The notes: generated by a model not told the origin, from the letters alone. A stretch of 64,000 bases of DNA from an uncultured Roseobacter sp. (GCF_947496515.1 NZ_CANMDB010000003.1:62001-126000), one strand, 5' to 3'. Shown: positions 28,653 to 38,748, counted from the stretch's first letter. Numbers and translations are program-made.

Positions 28653-31600
28653 GCGCCCGGGACGCGGCCAGCCAGGCGCAGGTGGATGCGGCACGTCCCG
28701 ATGCCTCGACCTGGCTTGCGGCCAACGCGGGCTCCGGCAAGACGCGGGTGCTGACCGACCGGGTGGCGCGATTGCTGCTCGACGGGGTGCAGCCGCAGCA
28801 TATCCTCTGTCTCACCTACACCAAGGCCGCTGCCTCCGAGATGCAGAACCGGCTCTTTCGCAGGCTGGGGGCCTGGGCGATGTTGCCCGATGATGCGCTG
28901 ACCTCCGGGTTACGCGACCTTGGGGTGCCGGGCGAGATCGACGATGTGCGACTGCGCGGCGCGCGCACGCTCTTTGCCCGGGCAATCGAGACACCCAGCG
29001 GGCTCAAGATCCAGACGATCCACTCGTTTTGTGCCGCCCTGCTGCGCCGCTTTCCGCTGGAGGCACAAGTCAGCCCGCAGTTCACCGAAATCGAAGACCG
29101 CGCCGCAGATCTGCTGCGCGCTGAAATCGTGGAGCAGATGGCGGGTGGCGCGGACGCCTCCCTGATCGCCGGGATTGCGCGGCACTATACGGGCGAGGAC
29201 TTCAGCGCGCTCACCCGGGCCGTCGTGCAACACCGGGAAGCCTTTGCGCAGCCAGCCGATCTGGCGCGGTGCCTCTCCGCGCTGGGTCAGCCCGGCGATC
29301 TGTCGGCGGAAGCGATTGCCGCTGGCGTCTTTCAGGGCGGAGAGGAAGCGTTGATAGCCGCGATACTGCCGCAGCTGACCGCGAAGGGTGGCACCGACGG
29401 AACAGCGGCGAAAAAGCTGCAGGCCATATCCTCTCTGGGAGTAGGCGTACTTCCCTTATTAGAGGCTGTTTTTCTGACCGGTGCGTCCGCCAAGTTACCT
29501 TTCACGGCAAAGATCGGCAGTTTTCCCACCAAACCCAGCCGCGAGGTTCTGGTCCCCCATATGCCCGCGCTAGACGCGCTGATGCAGCGGGTGGAGGACG
29601 CACGCGCATCCCGGTTGGCGCTCGGCTCGGCCCGGCGCACCCATGCGCTGCACCAATTCGCGGCCCGGTTCATCACGCTCTATGAAGACGCAAAGCGCAG
29701 GCGCGGCTGGCTCGACTTCGACGATCTGATCTTCAAGGCGCGCGATCTGCTGACCGATCCAGCGGTTGCGGCCTGGGTGCTCTTTCGCATCGATGGCGGC
29801 ATCGACCACATTCTCGTGGACGAGGCGCAGGATACCAGCCCTGCGCAATGGGACGTCATTCGCAAGCTGGCCGCGGAGTTTTCCAGCGGCGAGGGCGCGC
29901 GGGCCAACACCCGGCGAACCCTCTTTGTCGTGGGCGACAAAAAGCAGTCGATCTATTCGTTTCAGGGGGCCGACCCGCGTGAATTCGACCGGATGCACGC
30001 GGAGTTCAGGGCCAAGATGGAGGCGGCAAGCCAACCGTTTCAGAGCCTGACACTGGCCTATTCGTTCCGATCATCTCGGGCGGTGCTGGACGTGGTCGAT
30101 GCCGCCTTTGACGGCCAGCAAGGTGCGGGTTTCGCGGAAGAGGCGCGGCACATCGCGTTCAAATCAGCGCTGCCAGGACGTGTCGATCTTTGGCCGCTGA
30201 TCGAAAAACAAGCGGACGGCGAGGATGATCAGCCATGGTATGACCCGCTCGACCGTCTGGGAACACGGCATCACAGCGTGATCCTCGCCCGGCAGATCGC
30301 CACGCAGATCCGCCAGATGATCGACACCGGCGTCTCCATCCCCACGAGCGCGGGCGACGACAAACGACCCGTGCGCGCGGGCGATTTCCTCATTCTCGTG
30401 CAGCGGCGGTCCGATCTCTTCGCGGAGATCATTCGCGCCTGCAAGGCCCTTGACCTGCCCATCGCCGGGGCGGACCGGCTCAAGGTCGGGGCGGAATTGG
30501 CTGTCCGGGATCTGGCGGCGCTGCTGTCCTTTCTGGCCGTCGCCGAGGACAGCCTGTCGCTGGCCACTGCCCTGCGCTCGCCACTTTTCGGCTGGTCGGA
30601 AAAGCGCCTCTACTCCCTTGCCCAGGGCCGGTCAGAGCCGCATCTGTGGCAGGCCCTGCGCCGGGAGGCGGAGACGCAGGAAGACACGCTGGAGGTGCTG
30701 AACGACCTGCGCGCAAATGTCGATTTCCTCCGCCCCTATGATCTGATCGAACGGATCCTCACGCGGCATGGCGGGCGCAAACGGCTGCTCTCCCGCCTTG
30801 GGCGCGAGGCGCAGGACGGCATCGACGCGCTGCTCAGCCAGGCGCTGGCCTACGAACGCACCGCGATACCCTCGCTCACCGGATTTCTGGTCTGGATGCA
30901 GACCGATGATCTGGAAATCAAGCGCCAGATCGACAATGCGTCCGATCAGGTGCGGGTCATGACGATCCACGGTGCCAAGGGATTGGAGGCGCCCATCGTC
31001 ATCCTGCCCGACACGGCCAAACGCGACATCCAGATCAAGGATGAGATTTTGCAGCTGGTGGATCATCCGGTCTGGCGCCCCCCCGCGGCAGAGATGCCCG
31101 CACCTGTTGCCGAACGTGTGCAGGCAATGAAGGATACGCAGGCCGCAGAGCGGTTGCGCCTGCTTTATGTGGCGCTGACGCGGGCGGAAAAGTGGTTGAT
31201 TGTCGCCGCCGGGGGCGAGCTTTCCAAGCAGGACGACAGCTTTTACCAGATCGTCCAGCGCGCGCTGGACCATGTAGGGGGCGAGACCATGACCTTTCAG
31301 GGTCTGGAGATTACCCGGCACATCCATGCGGATTGGGACGCGCTGCCGACGGTCGACACTGCCGTTGCGCCGCCGAAGAAAGCGACGGTTGATCCACTGT
31401 TCAAACGGAAGGCCCCGGCACCGCCCGCCTTTGCACGGGTGCTCGCGCCCTCCGATCTGGGCGGCGCAAAAGCGCTGGCGGGCATCGACGGGCAGGACGA
31501 GGAGGCGGCAAAAGCCTACGGCACCCTCGTGCACCGCTATCTGGAGCATCTGGGGGCCGCATCCCCCGCCGACTGGCCCGCAATCGCGGCGGCCTTGCGG

Positions 31601-32023
31601 AACGCGGACCCCGGCGTGCCTCATACAGAGGCCGAAGCCGAGGCCCGCGCCGTCATCCAGCACCCACAGCTGGCCGCACTTTTCACCCGCCAGAGCCTCA
31701 CCGAAGTCGCCATCACCGCCCCCTTCCGGGCGGAGCGAATCTCGGGCGTGATCGACCGGTTGATCGTCGAAGATACCCGCATTCTGGCAGTGGATTTCAA
31801 AACAAATCGCGCCACACCCCAGTGCGCCGAAGACTGCCCGGAAGGTCTGCTGCGCCAGATGGGCGCTTATGCCCATGCGCTGGCGCAGATCTACCCGGAT
31901 CACACCATTGAGACGGCAATCCTGTGGACCCGGACCCAGCGCCTGATGCGACTGCCGCACGAAATGGTGATACAGGCGCTGGACCGCGCGCAATATCTTG
32001 ACGCAGGTGTGCCAGATGCCTAA
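28649..32023 (+). CDS. addA: AddA, helicase-nuclease subunit of AddAB
   Basis: UvrD-type 3'-5' helicase with a nuclease domain. The 1124-residue protein shows Walker A AANAGSGKTRVLTDRVARLL, motif Ia LTYTKAAASEMQNRLF, motif II LVDEAQDTSPAQW, motif III VGDKKQSIYSFQGADP, motif V RVMTIHGAKGLEAPIV, motif VI LLYVALTRAEKWLIV, and the C-terminal nuclease VIDRLIVEDTRILAVDFKTNR. Start at 28649 overlaps the addB stop. trxA follows 36 bp later. Confidence 0.96.
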   Translation: MSARDAASQAQVDAARPDASTWLAANAGSGKTRVLTDRVARLLLDGVQPQHILCLTYTKAAASEMQNRLFRRLGAWAMLPDDALTSGLRDLGVPGEIDDVRLRGARTLFARAIETPSGLKIQTIHSFCAALLRRFPLEAQVSPQFTEIEDRAADLLRAEIVEQMAGGADASLIAGIARHYTGEDFSALTRAVVQHREAFAQPADLARCLSALGQPGDLSAEAIAAGVFQGGEEALIAAILPQLTAKGGTDGTAAKKLQAISSLGVGVLPLLEAVFLTGASAKLPFTAKIGSFPTKPSREVLVPHMPALDALMQRVEDARASRLALGSARRTHALHQFAARFITLYEDAKRRRGWLDFDDLIFKARDLLTDPAVAAWVLFRIDGGIDHILVDEAQDTSPAQWDVIRKLAAEFSSGEGARANTRRTLFVVGDKKQSIYSFQGADPREFDRMHAEFRAKMEAASQPFQSLTLAYSFRSSRAVLDVVDAAFDGQQGAGFAEEARHIAFKSALPGRVDLWPLIEKQADGEDDQPWYDPLDRLGTRHHSVILARQIATQIRQMIDTGVSIPTSAGDDKRPVRAGDFLILVQRRSDLFAEIIRACKALDLPIAGADRLKVGAELAVRDLAALLSFLAVAEDSLSLATALRSPLFGWSEKRLYSLAQGRSEPHLWQALRREAETQEDTLEVLNDLRANVDFLRPYDLIERILTRHGGRKRLLSRLGREAQDGIDALLSQALAYERTAIPSLTGFLVWMQTDDLEIKRQIDNASDQVRVMTIHGAKGLEAPIVILPDTAKRDIQIKDEILQLVDHPVWRPPAAEMPAPVAERVQAMKDTQAAERLRLLYVALTRAEKWLIVAAGGELSKQDDSFYQIVQRALDHVGGETMTFQGLEITRHIHADWDALPTVDTAVAPPKKATVDPLFKRKAPAPPAFARVLAPSDLGGAKALAGIDGQDEEAAKAYGTLVHRYLEHLGAASPADWPAIAAALRNADPGVPHTEAEAEARAVIQHPQLAALFTRQSLTEVAITAPFRAERISGVIDRLIVEDTRILAVDFKTNRATPQCAEDCPEGLLRQMGAYAHALAQIYPDHTIETAILWTRTQRLMRLPHEMVIQALDRAQYLDAGVPDA

Positions 32024-32059
32024 CTAAACGCTTCAAGCCGCACATGTCAGGAGAGCATC

Positions 32060-32380
32060 ATGGCAACCCTCGCCGTAACCGACGAAACCTTTGACGCCGA
32101 AGTCAAGAAATCCGATGTGCCCGTGGTCGTGGACTTCTGGGCGGAGTGGTGCGGCCCCTGCAAGCAGATCGGCCCCGCGCTCGAAGAGCTGTCCGACGAG
32201 ATGGACGGCAAGGTCAAGATCGTCAAAGTGAATGTGGACGACAACCCCAACTCCCCCGCCCAGATGGGTGTGCGCGGGATCCCGGCGCTGTTTATCTTCA
32301 AGGATGGGCAGGTGGTGTCCAACATGGCGGGCGCCAAGCCGAAAGCCGCGCTGCAAAGCTGGATCGAAGACTCGCTCTGA
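32060..32380 (+). CDS. trxA: Thioredoxin
   Basis: General cytosolic disulfide reductase. A 106-residue protein with the active site [18 protein letters not shown] (Cys31, Cys34), the cis-proline segment [15 protein letters not shown] and normal length. A strong AGGAGAG ribosome site precedes the ATG. It follows addA and is closed by a clear terminator, so it ends the tsaE-to-trxA series. Confidence 0.97.
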   Translation: MATLAVTDETFDAEVKKSDVPVVVDFWAEWCGPCKQIGPALEELSDEMDGKVKIVKVNVDDNPNSPAQMGVRGIPALFIFKDGQVVSNMAGAKPKAALQSWIEDSL

Positions 32381-32406
32381 GCATACGCACCGAATGACTT
32401 TACAAG

Positions 32407-32437
32407 AGGGCGCCGAAACCGGGCGCCCTTTTCGTTT
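32407..32437 (+). terminator. Rho-independent terminator of trxA
   Basis: Stem AGGGCGC/GCGCCCT (32407-32413 and 32423-32429) with a 9-nt loop followed by TTTTCGTTT, 26 bp after the trxA stop. Confidence 0.88.
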
Positions 32438-32470
32438 GACCGTAAAACCATATTAACTGATTGCAACGGA

Positions 32471-32494
32471 ACAAGGTTTTTCGAAAAACCTTGT
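32471..32494. repeat. Perfect 24-bp palindrome centred on TTTTTCGAAAAA
   Basis: ACAAGGTTTTTC/GAAAAACCTTGT is a perfect 12+12 palindrome between the trxA terminator and the hslV promoter. A related palindrome with the same TTTCGAAAA core and the same CGCGGC right flank lies at 37097-37125. Could be a regulator site, or a cruciform or REP-like sequence. Confidence 0.7.
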
Positions 32495-32527
32495 CGCGGC
32501 CCAGACGTGGCACCCAGCGCCCATGCC

Positions 32528-32557
32528 CTTGTACCGGTTGAGACCCCGCGCCATATA
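32528..32557 (+). promoter_or_regulatory. Possible RpoH (heat-shock) promoter of hslV
   Basis: CTTGTAC (from 32528) and CCATATA (32551-32557) with 16-17 bp between them resemble the alphaproteobacterial RpoH pattern CTTG-N17-CCATAT. The hslV start is 27 bp downstream, after TTGAGGAGAG. Consistent with hslVU being heat-shock genes. Confidence 0.45.
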
Positions 32558-32583
32558 GAGCAGCACGACTTGAGGAGAGCGAT

Positions 32584-33141
32584 ATGGCGCAGGAGAGCTT
32601 CCCCGGCTGGCACGGCACGACGATCATCGGGGTCAAGAAGGCAGGGCAAGTGGTGATTGCCGGTGATGGTCAGGTCTCTCTCGGCCAGACGGTGATCAAG
32701 GGTACCGCACGCAAGGTCCGCAGGCTCAGCCCCGGCGGATTTGACGTGGTCGCGGGGTTCGCTGGCTCCACCGCCGATGCGTTTACCCTGCTGGAACGGC
32801 TGGAGGCCAAGCTCGAGGCCACGCCCGGCCAACTCGCCCGCGCCAGCGTGGAGCTGGCCAAGGACTGGCGCACCGACAAATACCTGCAAAAACTCGAGGC
32901 CATGCTGATCGTGTCCGACGGCGCGGACATCTTTGTCATCACCGGCGCCGGCGACGTGCTGGAGCCTGAGCATGACGTGGCCGCCATTGGCTCCGGCGGC
33001 AACTACGCGCTCGCCGCCGCGCGGGGCCTCATGGACAGCGACCGCAGTGCAGAGCAGGTGGCGCGCGACGCCATGGCCATCGCCGCAGACATCTGCGTCT
33101 ATACCAACGGCAACCTGACGGTGGAGAGCATCTCCCCATGA
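32584..33141 (+). CDS. hslV: ATP-dependent protease subunit HslV (ClpQ)
   Basis: Proteolytic chamber of the HslUV protease, two stacked hexamers with an N-terminal threonine nucleophile. The 185-residue product carries an 11-residue N-terminal extension ([11 protein letters not shown]) before the catalytic TTI, as in other alphaproteobacteria, so processing before Thr12 is required. Conserved [21 protein letters not shown] and [16 protein letters not shown] follow. Its stop overlaps the start of the DUF2157 gene (ATGA). Confidence 0.96.
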   Translation: MAQESFPGWHGTTIIGVKKAGQVVIAGDGQVSLGQTVIKGTARKVRRLSPGGFDVVAGFAGSTADAFTLLERLEAKLEATPGQLARASVELAKDWRTDKYLQKLEAMLIVSDGADIFVITGAGDVLEPEHDVAAIGSGGNYALAAARGLMDSDRSAEQVARDAMAIAADICVYTNGNLTVESISP

Positions 33142-34214
33142 TAGACCGCGACGATCTCCGTGCCTCTGTCGGCGCCGGTATCGTCACGGAGGCGCAGGCC
33201 GCCTCGCTGATGAGCCTGGCGCAAAGCCGCAAGGGCGCACGCGAAAATCTGGCTCCGGGGGACGAGCCCTTTGAGCTTTTCAAAGGTTTCAACGAGATTT
33301 TCATCGTCGTGGGGCTGGGCATTCTTGCCATGGGCTGGGTCGGCATCGTCGCCTTCTGGATCGCAGGCGACCCGCTGAACACAGACACCCTGTTAGTCAG
33401 CTCCAGCCTGATCGGAGCCGCGGCACTCTGGGGCCTGTCGGAATACTTCATCCGCAAGCGCCGGATGGTGGCCCCCGCCATCGCGCTCACGGTGATGTTC
33501 GCCGCGAATGCCGTCTACGGTGCCGCGGGTGCCTTTGCCGAGGTTTTCATGGTGGCGCAGGGGGACAACAGCAGCCTGCCACTGCCCTTCGCCCTCGCCA
33601 CGCTCGCTTTGCTGATCTACTGGCTGCGGTTCCGCGTGCCTTTTGCGCTGGCGGTGATCGCCCTCGCCTCTTTTGGCATCGCGATCCTGATCGCGGGCAA
33701 CAGCAGCGGCTCGCCACAATCTACGCAAGAGCTGTTCCTGCTCTCCGCGGGCGGGCCCTTTGCCTGGATCACCCTTGCGCTTGGTTTGGTGGTCTTTGCC
33801 GTCGCCATGGCGTTCGATATGTCCGACCCGCACCGCGTCACCCGGCGCGCCGCCAATGGCTTCTGGCTGCATGTGGTCGCGGCCCCCGCGCTGGTCAACA
33901 CCCTCGCACTCAGCCTGCTGGAGCGGGGGGAAACCTGGGCCAACGGCGTGCTGATCGCCGTGCTGACGCTTATCGCGCTCATCGCCATCGTGATCGACCG
34001 CCGCTCCTTCCTGATCGCGGCCATTGGCTACACGGTGATCCTCAGCGCCACGCTGTTTGAGGGCGATGGTGCGGTCTACACCGTCTTCGCCCTTGGCGCT
34101 GCCCTCCTGTTGCTCGGCGCGCGGTGGGAACCCATTCGCGCCCGTCTTCTGGCCCTGCTGCCCGGCTTTATCCCGCGGCACAGGCTGCCGCCGTCTCATT
34201 TCACAAAGGCCTGA
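33138..34214 (+). CDS. DUF2157-type polytopic membrane protein between hslV and hslU
   Basis: A 358-residue protein with a short soluble N-terminal helical part ([24 protein letters not shown]) and then about ten membrane helices, fitting the DUF2157 pattern. The function is unknown. It overlaps the hslV stop by 4 nt and ends 3 bp before hslU, so it is translated within the protease operon. Whether it is a substrate, a membrane partner or simply an insertion cannot be told. Base composition does not look foreign. Confidence 0.8.
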   Translation: MIDRDDLRASVGAGIVTEAQAASLMSLAQSRKGARENLAPGDEPFELFKGFNEIFIVVGLGILAMGWVGIVAFWIAGDPLNTDTLLVSSSLIGAAALWGLSEYFIRKRRMVAPAIALTVMFAANAVYGAAGAFAEVFMVAQGDNSSLPLPFALATLALLIYWLRFRVPFALAVIALASFGIAILIAGNSSGSPQSTQELFLLSAGGPFAWITLALGLVVFAVAMAFDMSDPHRVTRRAANGFWLHVVAAPALVNTLALSLLERGETWANGVLIAVLTLIALIAIVIDRRSFLIAAIGYTVILSATLFEGDGAVYTVFALGAALLLLGARWEPIRARLLALLPGFIPRHRLPPSHFTKA

Positions 34215-34217
34215 CCC

Positions 34218-35522
34218 ATGACCGACCTGACCCCGCGCGAGATCGTTTCCGAACTCGACCGTTTCATCATCGGACAAAAGGACGCAAAACGCGCCGTGGC
34301 CGTAGCCCTGCGCAACCGCTGGCGGCGCAAGCAGCTGGGCGATGACCTGCGCGACGAGGTCTACCCCAAGAACATCCTGATGATCGGCCCCACCGGCGTC
34401 GGCAAGACCGAGATCAGCCGCCGTCTGGCGAAGCTTGCCCGTGCACCGTTCCTCAAGGTGGAGGCCACGAAGTTCACCGAAGTGGGCTACGTCGGTCGCG
34501 ACGTGGAACAGATCATCCGCGATCTGGTGGACAGCGCCATCGCCATGACCCGCGAGCACATGCGCGAGGACGTCAAGGCCAATGCCCACCGCGCCGCGGA
34601 GGAGCGCGTGATCGATGCGATTGCGGGCCCCGATGCCCGCGAAGGCACGCGCGAGATGTTCCGCAAGAAGCTGAAGGCAGGCGAGCTGGATGGTGAGATG
34701 ATCGATCTGGAGGTTGCCGATACCTCCAACCCCTTTCCCACCATGGACATTCCCGGTCAGCCCGGTGGCATGAACATGCTGAACCTGGGCGAGATCTTCG
34801 GCAAAGCCGTGGGCGGGCGCACTACGCGCAAGCGCATGACGGTCACCGAAAGCTACGATGTGCTGATCGGCGAAGAGGCCGACAAGCTGCTGGACGACGA
34901 GACGGTGACCAAGGCCGCCATCGACGCGGTAGAGCAAAACGGCATCGTCTTTCTGGACGAGATCGACAAGGTCTGCGCCCGCTCCGACGCCCGTGGTGGC
35001 GATGTCAGCCGCGAAGGCGTGCAGCGCGATCTGCTGCCGCTGATCGAGGGTACGACAGTTAGCACCAAACACGGGCCGGTCAAAACCGACCACGTGCTCT
35101 TTATCGCGTCGGGCGCCTTCCACATCGCCAAACCCTCCGACCTCTTGCCGGAACTCCAAGGCCGCCTGCCCATTCGGGTAGAGCTGCGCGCCCTGACCGA
35201 AGAGGACTTCGTCCGCATCCTGACCGAGACCGACAACGCGTTGACCCTGCAATACACGGCTCTCATGGGCACTGAACAGGTCACCGTGAGGTTCGAGCCC
35301 GAAGGCATCGCAGCCCTGGCAAAGATCGCCGCGGACGTGAACCAGTCGGTCGAAAACATCGGCGCCCGGAGACTTTACACTGTGATGGAGCGGGTCTTCG
35401 AAGAGCTATCCTTCAACGCCCCGGATCAGGCCGGGGACGAGGTGGTCGTGAATGCGGAATTTGTGGACAAGAACCTCGGCGAACTGACGAAATCCACCGA
35501 TATCAGCCGCTACGTCCTCTGA
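34218..35522 (+). CDS. hslU: HslU (ClpY) ATPase of the HslUV protease
   Basis: AAA+ unfoldase that feeds HslV. The 434-residue protein has [22 protein letters not shown] at the N-terminus, Walker [18 protein letters not shown] (about residue 57), the pore motif region [14 protein letters not shown], Walker [11 protein letters not shown], the sensor segment [17 protein letters not shown] and the C-terminal DISRYVL that docks into HslV. Third gene of hslV-DUF2157-hslU. Confidence 0.97.
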   Translation: MTDLTPREIVSELDRFIIGQKDAKRAVAVALRNRWRRKQLGDDLRDEVYPKNILMIGPTGVGKTEISRRLAKLARAPFLKVEATKFTEVGYVGRDVEQIIRDLVDSAIAMTREHMREDVKANAHRAAEERVIDAIAGPDAREGTREMFRKKLKAGELDGEMIDLEVADTSNPFPTMDIPGQPGGMNMLNLGEIFGKAVGGRTTRKRMTVTESYDVLIGEEADKLLDDETVTKAAIDAVEQNGIVFLDEIDKVCARSDARGGDVSREGVQRDLLPLIEGTTVSTKHGPVKTDHVLFIASGAFHIAKPSDLLPELQGRLPIRVELRALTEEDFVRILTETDNALTLQYTALMGTEQVTVRFEPEGIAALAKIAADVNQSVENIGARRLYTVMERVFEELSFNAPDQAGDEVVVNAEFVDKNLGELTKSTDISRYVL

Positions 35523-35843
35523 GGATCAACACCGGCCGGGTAGTATCGCTAGGCCCGTATGACAAAGAAGCAAGACCGGGACAAAGGACCTCATCAAATG
35601 GTCGGCGAGACCACCCCTTCGCGCCTCTTCCAAATCCCATCGACGCGGTGTCCGACACACAGGCCGTGATCGCTGATCGACGTACCTCTGACCACTCCAC
35701 GCCAGCGTGCTCTCTCACTTTGCCAAAAAAACTCCCGCCAGAGGCACAAAAGTTAAAACCCGACAGGCACCCATCAGGCCCCACAGCTCCCCTGAAGTGC
35801 AAATTCGCTTTCCAAGCGTCACTGCGGCTGCGAAAGCGGGCAC
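35523..35843. other. 321-bp gap between hslU and the MFS gene, no supported feature
   Basis: Short open frames exist on both strands (for example 36 codons from 35559 and a cysteine-rich frame on the minus strand), but none has a ribosome site or a recognisable product. No T-tailed hairpin follows hslU. I see nothing that can be called with confidence. Confidence 0.5.
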
Positions 35844-37067
35844 ATGACCTACCTCCGCTTTCTCATCGAAAACCGCTTCTTTTTGCTGGCCGGGTTCCTG
35901 CTGACCTTCATCTCCTCCTTCGGGCAGACCTATTTCATCTCGCTCTTCGCCGGTGAGATCAAATCAGGCTTCAGCCTGACGGACGGGCAGTGGGGCGGGA
36001 TCTATACGCTCGGGACCACGCTGTCGGCTGTCACGATGATCTGGGCGGGGGTTCTCACCGACCGGTTTCGCGTCCGCCTGTTGTCGATCGGCGTGATGGT
36101 CCTGCTGGCATTGGCCTGCATGGCGATGTCATTGGTCCCGACGGCAACGCTGCTCATCGCGGTGATCTTTGCGCTCAGGCTCATGGGTCAGGGGATGATG
36201 TCACAGCTGGCGGCGGTGGCCATGTCGCGCTGGTTCGTGGCGGCACGGGGCAGGGCGCTGTCCATGTCGTCCATGGGGTTTGCGGTGGGCCAGGCGTTTC
36301 TGCCCGTTCTCTTCGTCGCGCTAATGACCCAGCTCGATTGGCGCGTGCTCTGGGTGCTGTCGGCGATCTGCGTAGTGGCCGCGATCCCACCCATGCAGCT
36401 GCTTTTACGACAGGAGCGGACCCCACAATCCATGGCCGAAGGCGCCGAGAGCCACGGCATGGGCAACCGGCACTGGACCCGCGGCGAGGTGCTGAGACAC
36501 CCGTTGTTCTACTATCTCATCCCGCTGCTGGTCGGCCCCGCTGCCTGGGGCACGGCGCTCTTCTTTCAGCAGGTGCACCTGACGGAAGTAAAAGGCTGGA
36601 GCCTCGCATCCTTTGTGGCGCTGATGCCCGTATTCACTCTGTCGATGGTGATCACAACCTTCGTCACAGGGTGGGCGGTGGACCGCTTTGGTGTAAAATG
36701 GATCGTCCCCTTTCAACTCCTGCCTTTCGGTCTGTCGTTTCTGGTGCTGGCGCTGGCCGATACGATCTGGATGGCGGGCGTTGGTCTTCTGATCTTTGGT
36801 ATCGGGCAGGGCATGCAGAGCACGGCCACCGCCGCGTTCTGGGCGGTGTTCTACGGCACCCGAAACCTTGGCGCGATCAAGGCAGCGGCGGCAGCGCTAA
36901 TGGTCTTCGGCTCGGCCATCGGGCCGGGGATCACTGGCGCGCTCATTGACCTCGGGATCGACTTTCCCGAACAAATGACAGCCATCGCGGTTTTTTACAT
37001 CGCCGGTGCCGTGATGGCTGCCGGTGGGGTTCTGAGATATCAGCGCGACCTGCCGCCGGGGTTCTGA
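35844..37067 (+). CDS. Major facilitator superfamily transporter
   Basis: A 407-residue protein with twelve predicted membrane helices in two halves joined by a loop near residues 190-215 (RQERTPQSMAEGAESHG). The MFS motif after helix 2 reads GVLTDRFRVRLLSIGVM and its echo in the second half is GWAVDRFGVKWIV. It resembles monocarboxylate/OFA-like carriers (GQGMMSQLAAVAMSRWF). The substrate is not predictable. It stands alone and converges on the smr gene. Confidence 0.88.
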   Translation: MTYLRFLIENRFFLLAGFLLTFISSFGQTYFISLFAGEIKSGFSLTDGQWGGIYTLGTTLSAVTMIWAGVLTDRFRVRLLSIGVMVLLALACMAMSLVPTATLLIAVIFALRLMGQGMMSQLAAVAMSRWFVAARGRALSMSSMGFAVGQAFLPVLFVALMTQLDWRVLWVLSAICVVAAIPPMQLLLRQERTPQSMAEGAESHGMGNRHWTRGEVLRHPLFYYLIPLLVGPAAWGTALFFQQVHLTEVKGWSLASFVALMPVFTLSMVITTFVTGWAVDRFGVKWIVPFQLLPFGLSFLVLALADTIWMAGVGLLIFGIGQGMQSTATAAFWAVFYGTRNLGAIKAAAAALMVFGSAIGPGITGALIDLGIDFPEQMTAIAVFYIAGAVMAAGGVLRYQRDLPPGF

Positions 37068-37096
37068 CCAGCGCGATACCTCATGTCTCCTGCGGT

Positions 37097-37120
37097 GGAA
37101 TGTCTTTCGAAAAACATTCC
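37097..37120. repeat. Hairpin with TTTCGAAAA core between convergent genes
   Basis: GGAATGT (37097-37103) and ACATTCC (37114-37120) enclose CTTTCGAAAA and are followed by GCGGC. It sits between the convergent ends of the MFS gene and the smr gene. It shares core and flank with the palindrome at 32471-32494. Confidence 0.6.
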
Positions 37121-37126
37121 GCGGCG

Positions 37127-37723
37127 TCACCGGGGTCGCCTCAGATAGACGTAGTACGCGCCGCCACCGCCGTGACTGACATGCGCGGCACTCACCTGCA
37201 TCACCACAGCCGACAAAGGTGGCGTACCGAGCCACTGCGGTACCTGATGGCGCAAAACCCCGTGACGCACGGGGATCGGCCCGCCCTCATCGCGGTTCTT
37301 GCCCTTTCCGGTTATCACCAGAACGAGCCGCTTGCCGGAGCCGTGGGACGACAGAATAAACCGCGCCAAAGCGCCATGCGCCCGGTCCAGTGTCATGCCG
37401 TGCAGATCAATCCGTCCTTCGGGCTTCAGCTTGCCGCGTCGCATCTTGCCAAAGGTCTTGCGGTCCATCTGGACGGGCGCCTTTTGCAACCGCTCGGGCA
37501 GGCTGGGCACCAGATCGAAACTGGTTTTGCGCGGCGCGGGTTTCGACGGGAAATGCCGCCCCGCGCCTTTCACGGCGGTCGCGCGCGGCTCACGCGGCGG
37601 CCCTTTGGGCGGCGGTGCATAGGCGGCGGGATCAAACGTCTCGCGCTTTGTCAGCGGGTCGGTTTGCTGGGTCACGCGGCACCACAGCGCCTCGTCATCC
37701 GCCGATAGCCTGCGCTTTTTCAC
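37127..37723 (-). CDS. Smr/MutS2 C-terminal domain protein
   Basis: A 198-residue protein with a basic, Pro-rich N-terminal half and a C-terminal Smr domain: KPEGRIDLHGMTLDRAHGAL, LVLVITGKGK and a final GGGGAYYVYLRRPR. Smr domains are DNA or RNA nickases or binding modules; the bacterial short proteins have no firm role, though some rescue stalled ribosomes. GTG start overlaps the mltA stop (GTGA), so it belongs to the Tim44-mltA-smr operon. Confidence 0.88.
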   Translation of the reverse strand: MKKRRLSADDEALWCRVTQQTDPLTKRETFDPAAYAPPPKGPPREPRATAVKGAGRHFPSKPAPRKTSFDLVPSLPERLQKAPVQMDRKTFGKMRRGKLKPEGRIDLHGMTLDRAHGALARFILSSHGSGKRLVLVITGKGKNRDEGGPIPVRHGVLRHQVPQWLGTPPLSAVVMQVSAAHVSHGGGGAYYVYLRRPR

Positions 37724-38748
37724 GGCGCGACAGCGCCCGCAACCGCCTGTGCCCGCTGAACTGGCAAAAGGACAACCATCCGGCCGGGATCATTCAATCG
37801 ACCGGCGGCGGCACCCGCCTCGGCACCGGTGCCAAAGAATACATCCGCCCGCTGGGCACCCTTGATGGCGGAGCCTGTATCCTGCGCCACCATCAACCGC
37901 CGCAGCGGCACCTGCCCGTCCTTTTCGATCCACACCGGTGAGCCCAGTATCGTATGCGCGGGATCAACGGCAATGCTGCGCATGGCGGTCACCGAGCGGT
38001 TCATGGCACCAAGCGGACCGGATTGGACTGGCACATCCTTCACCACGCGGAAAAAGACGTAGGAAGGATTATGAAACAACAGCTCCTGACCCGGACCCGG
38101 GTTGCGCCGCACCCAGTTCTTGATCACCTCTGCCGTAATCTCCTGCGCCTCGAACACACCACGCCGAACCAGCTCCGCCCCGATGGAGCGATATTCATGG
38201 CCATTGGCACCGGCGTAGCCGACCCGCAGCCCGTCACCGTCAGGAAAAGTAATCCGACCGGACCCCTGGATCTGCAGGAAAAACAGCTCGACCGGATCAG
38301 CCAACCAGGCAATCTCCAGCTCTCGCTCTGCCAGATGCCCGTTTTCGAGCAGGTCGCGGCGGGAGTGCCAGACATCTACCTCCCGCGCTTCTGGTGGCAT
38401 GGCATAAATCGGATGCTGGTAGGGCCCGCCACGCTGTCGCGCACCTGCCAGTTCGGGCTCGAAATACCCGGTGAAGAGCCCGGGCGCGCCGTCCTCGATC
38501 AAGACCGGCTGAAACAGGCCCTCAAAAAAGGCACGCGGCTCTGGGTTTGACATCGCTTGGTCGCAGATGGCCGTCCAGTCAGGCGCCGGAAGATCACGGC
38601 ACGTGGTTCGAAAGGCCGCAAGCGCCGCAGCGTGATTGTCCTGGGCCCAGCCATCCAGCGCATCGAAGGACAAAGCCGTCACCGTCACATCCGCCGCGGT
38701 GCCGTGCCCTGCCGCAGCGAGGGACAGCGCCGTCAGCGCGCCGGTCAT
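37720..38748 (-). CDS. mltA: Membrane-bound lytic murein transglycosylase A family (MltA)
   Basis: Cleaves the MurNAc-GlcNAc bond of peptidoglycan, forming 1,6-anhydro-MurNAc. The 342-residue protein has a signal-type N-terminus (MTGALTALSLAAAGHGTAA), an MltA domain with GLFTGYFEPELAGARQ and FFLQIQGSGRITFPDG, and a C-terminal 3D domain with MVAQDTGSAIKGAQRADVFFG, containing the catalytic aspartates. No lipobox cysteine is seen, so it may be periplasmic and not a lipoprotein. Start at 38748 overlaps the upstream stop (ATGA). Confidence 0.92.
   Translation of the reverse strand: MTGALTALSLAAAGHGTAADVTVTALSFDALDGWAQDNHAAALAAFRTTCRDLPAPDWTAICDQAMSNPEPRAFFEGLFQPVLIEDGAPGLFTGYFEPELAGARQRGGPYQHPIYAMPPEAREVDVWHSRRDLLENGHLAERELEIAWLADPVELFFLQIQGSGRITFPDGDGLRVGYAGANGHEYRSIGAELVRRGVFEAQEITAEVIKNWVRRNPGPGQELLFHNPSYVFFRVVKDVPVQSGPLGAMNRSVTAMRSIAVDPAHTILGSPVWIEKDGQVPLRRLMVAQDTGSAIKGAQRADVFFGTGAEAGAAAGRLNDPGRMVVLLPVQRAQAVAGAVAP

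Noticed and set aside
35503-35956. Open frames on both strands in the hslU-MFS gap
   Set aside because: No ribosome site, no family match and composition unlike real proteins; one runs into the start of the MFS gene in another frame.
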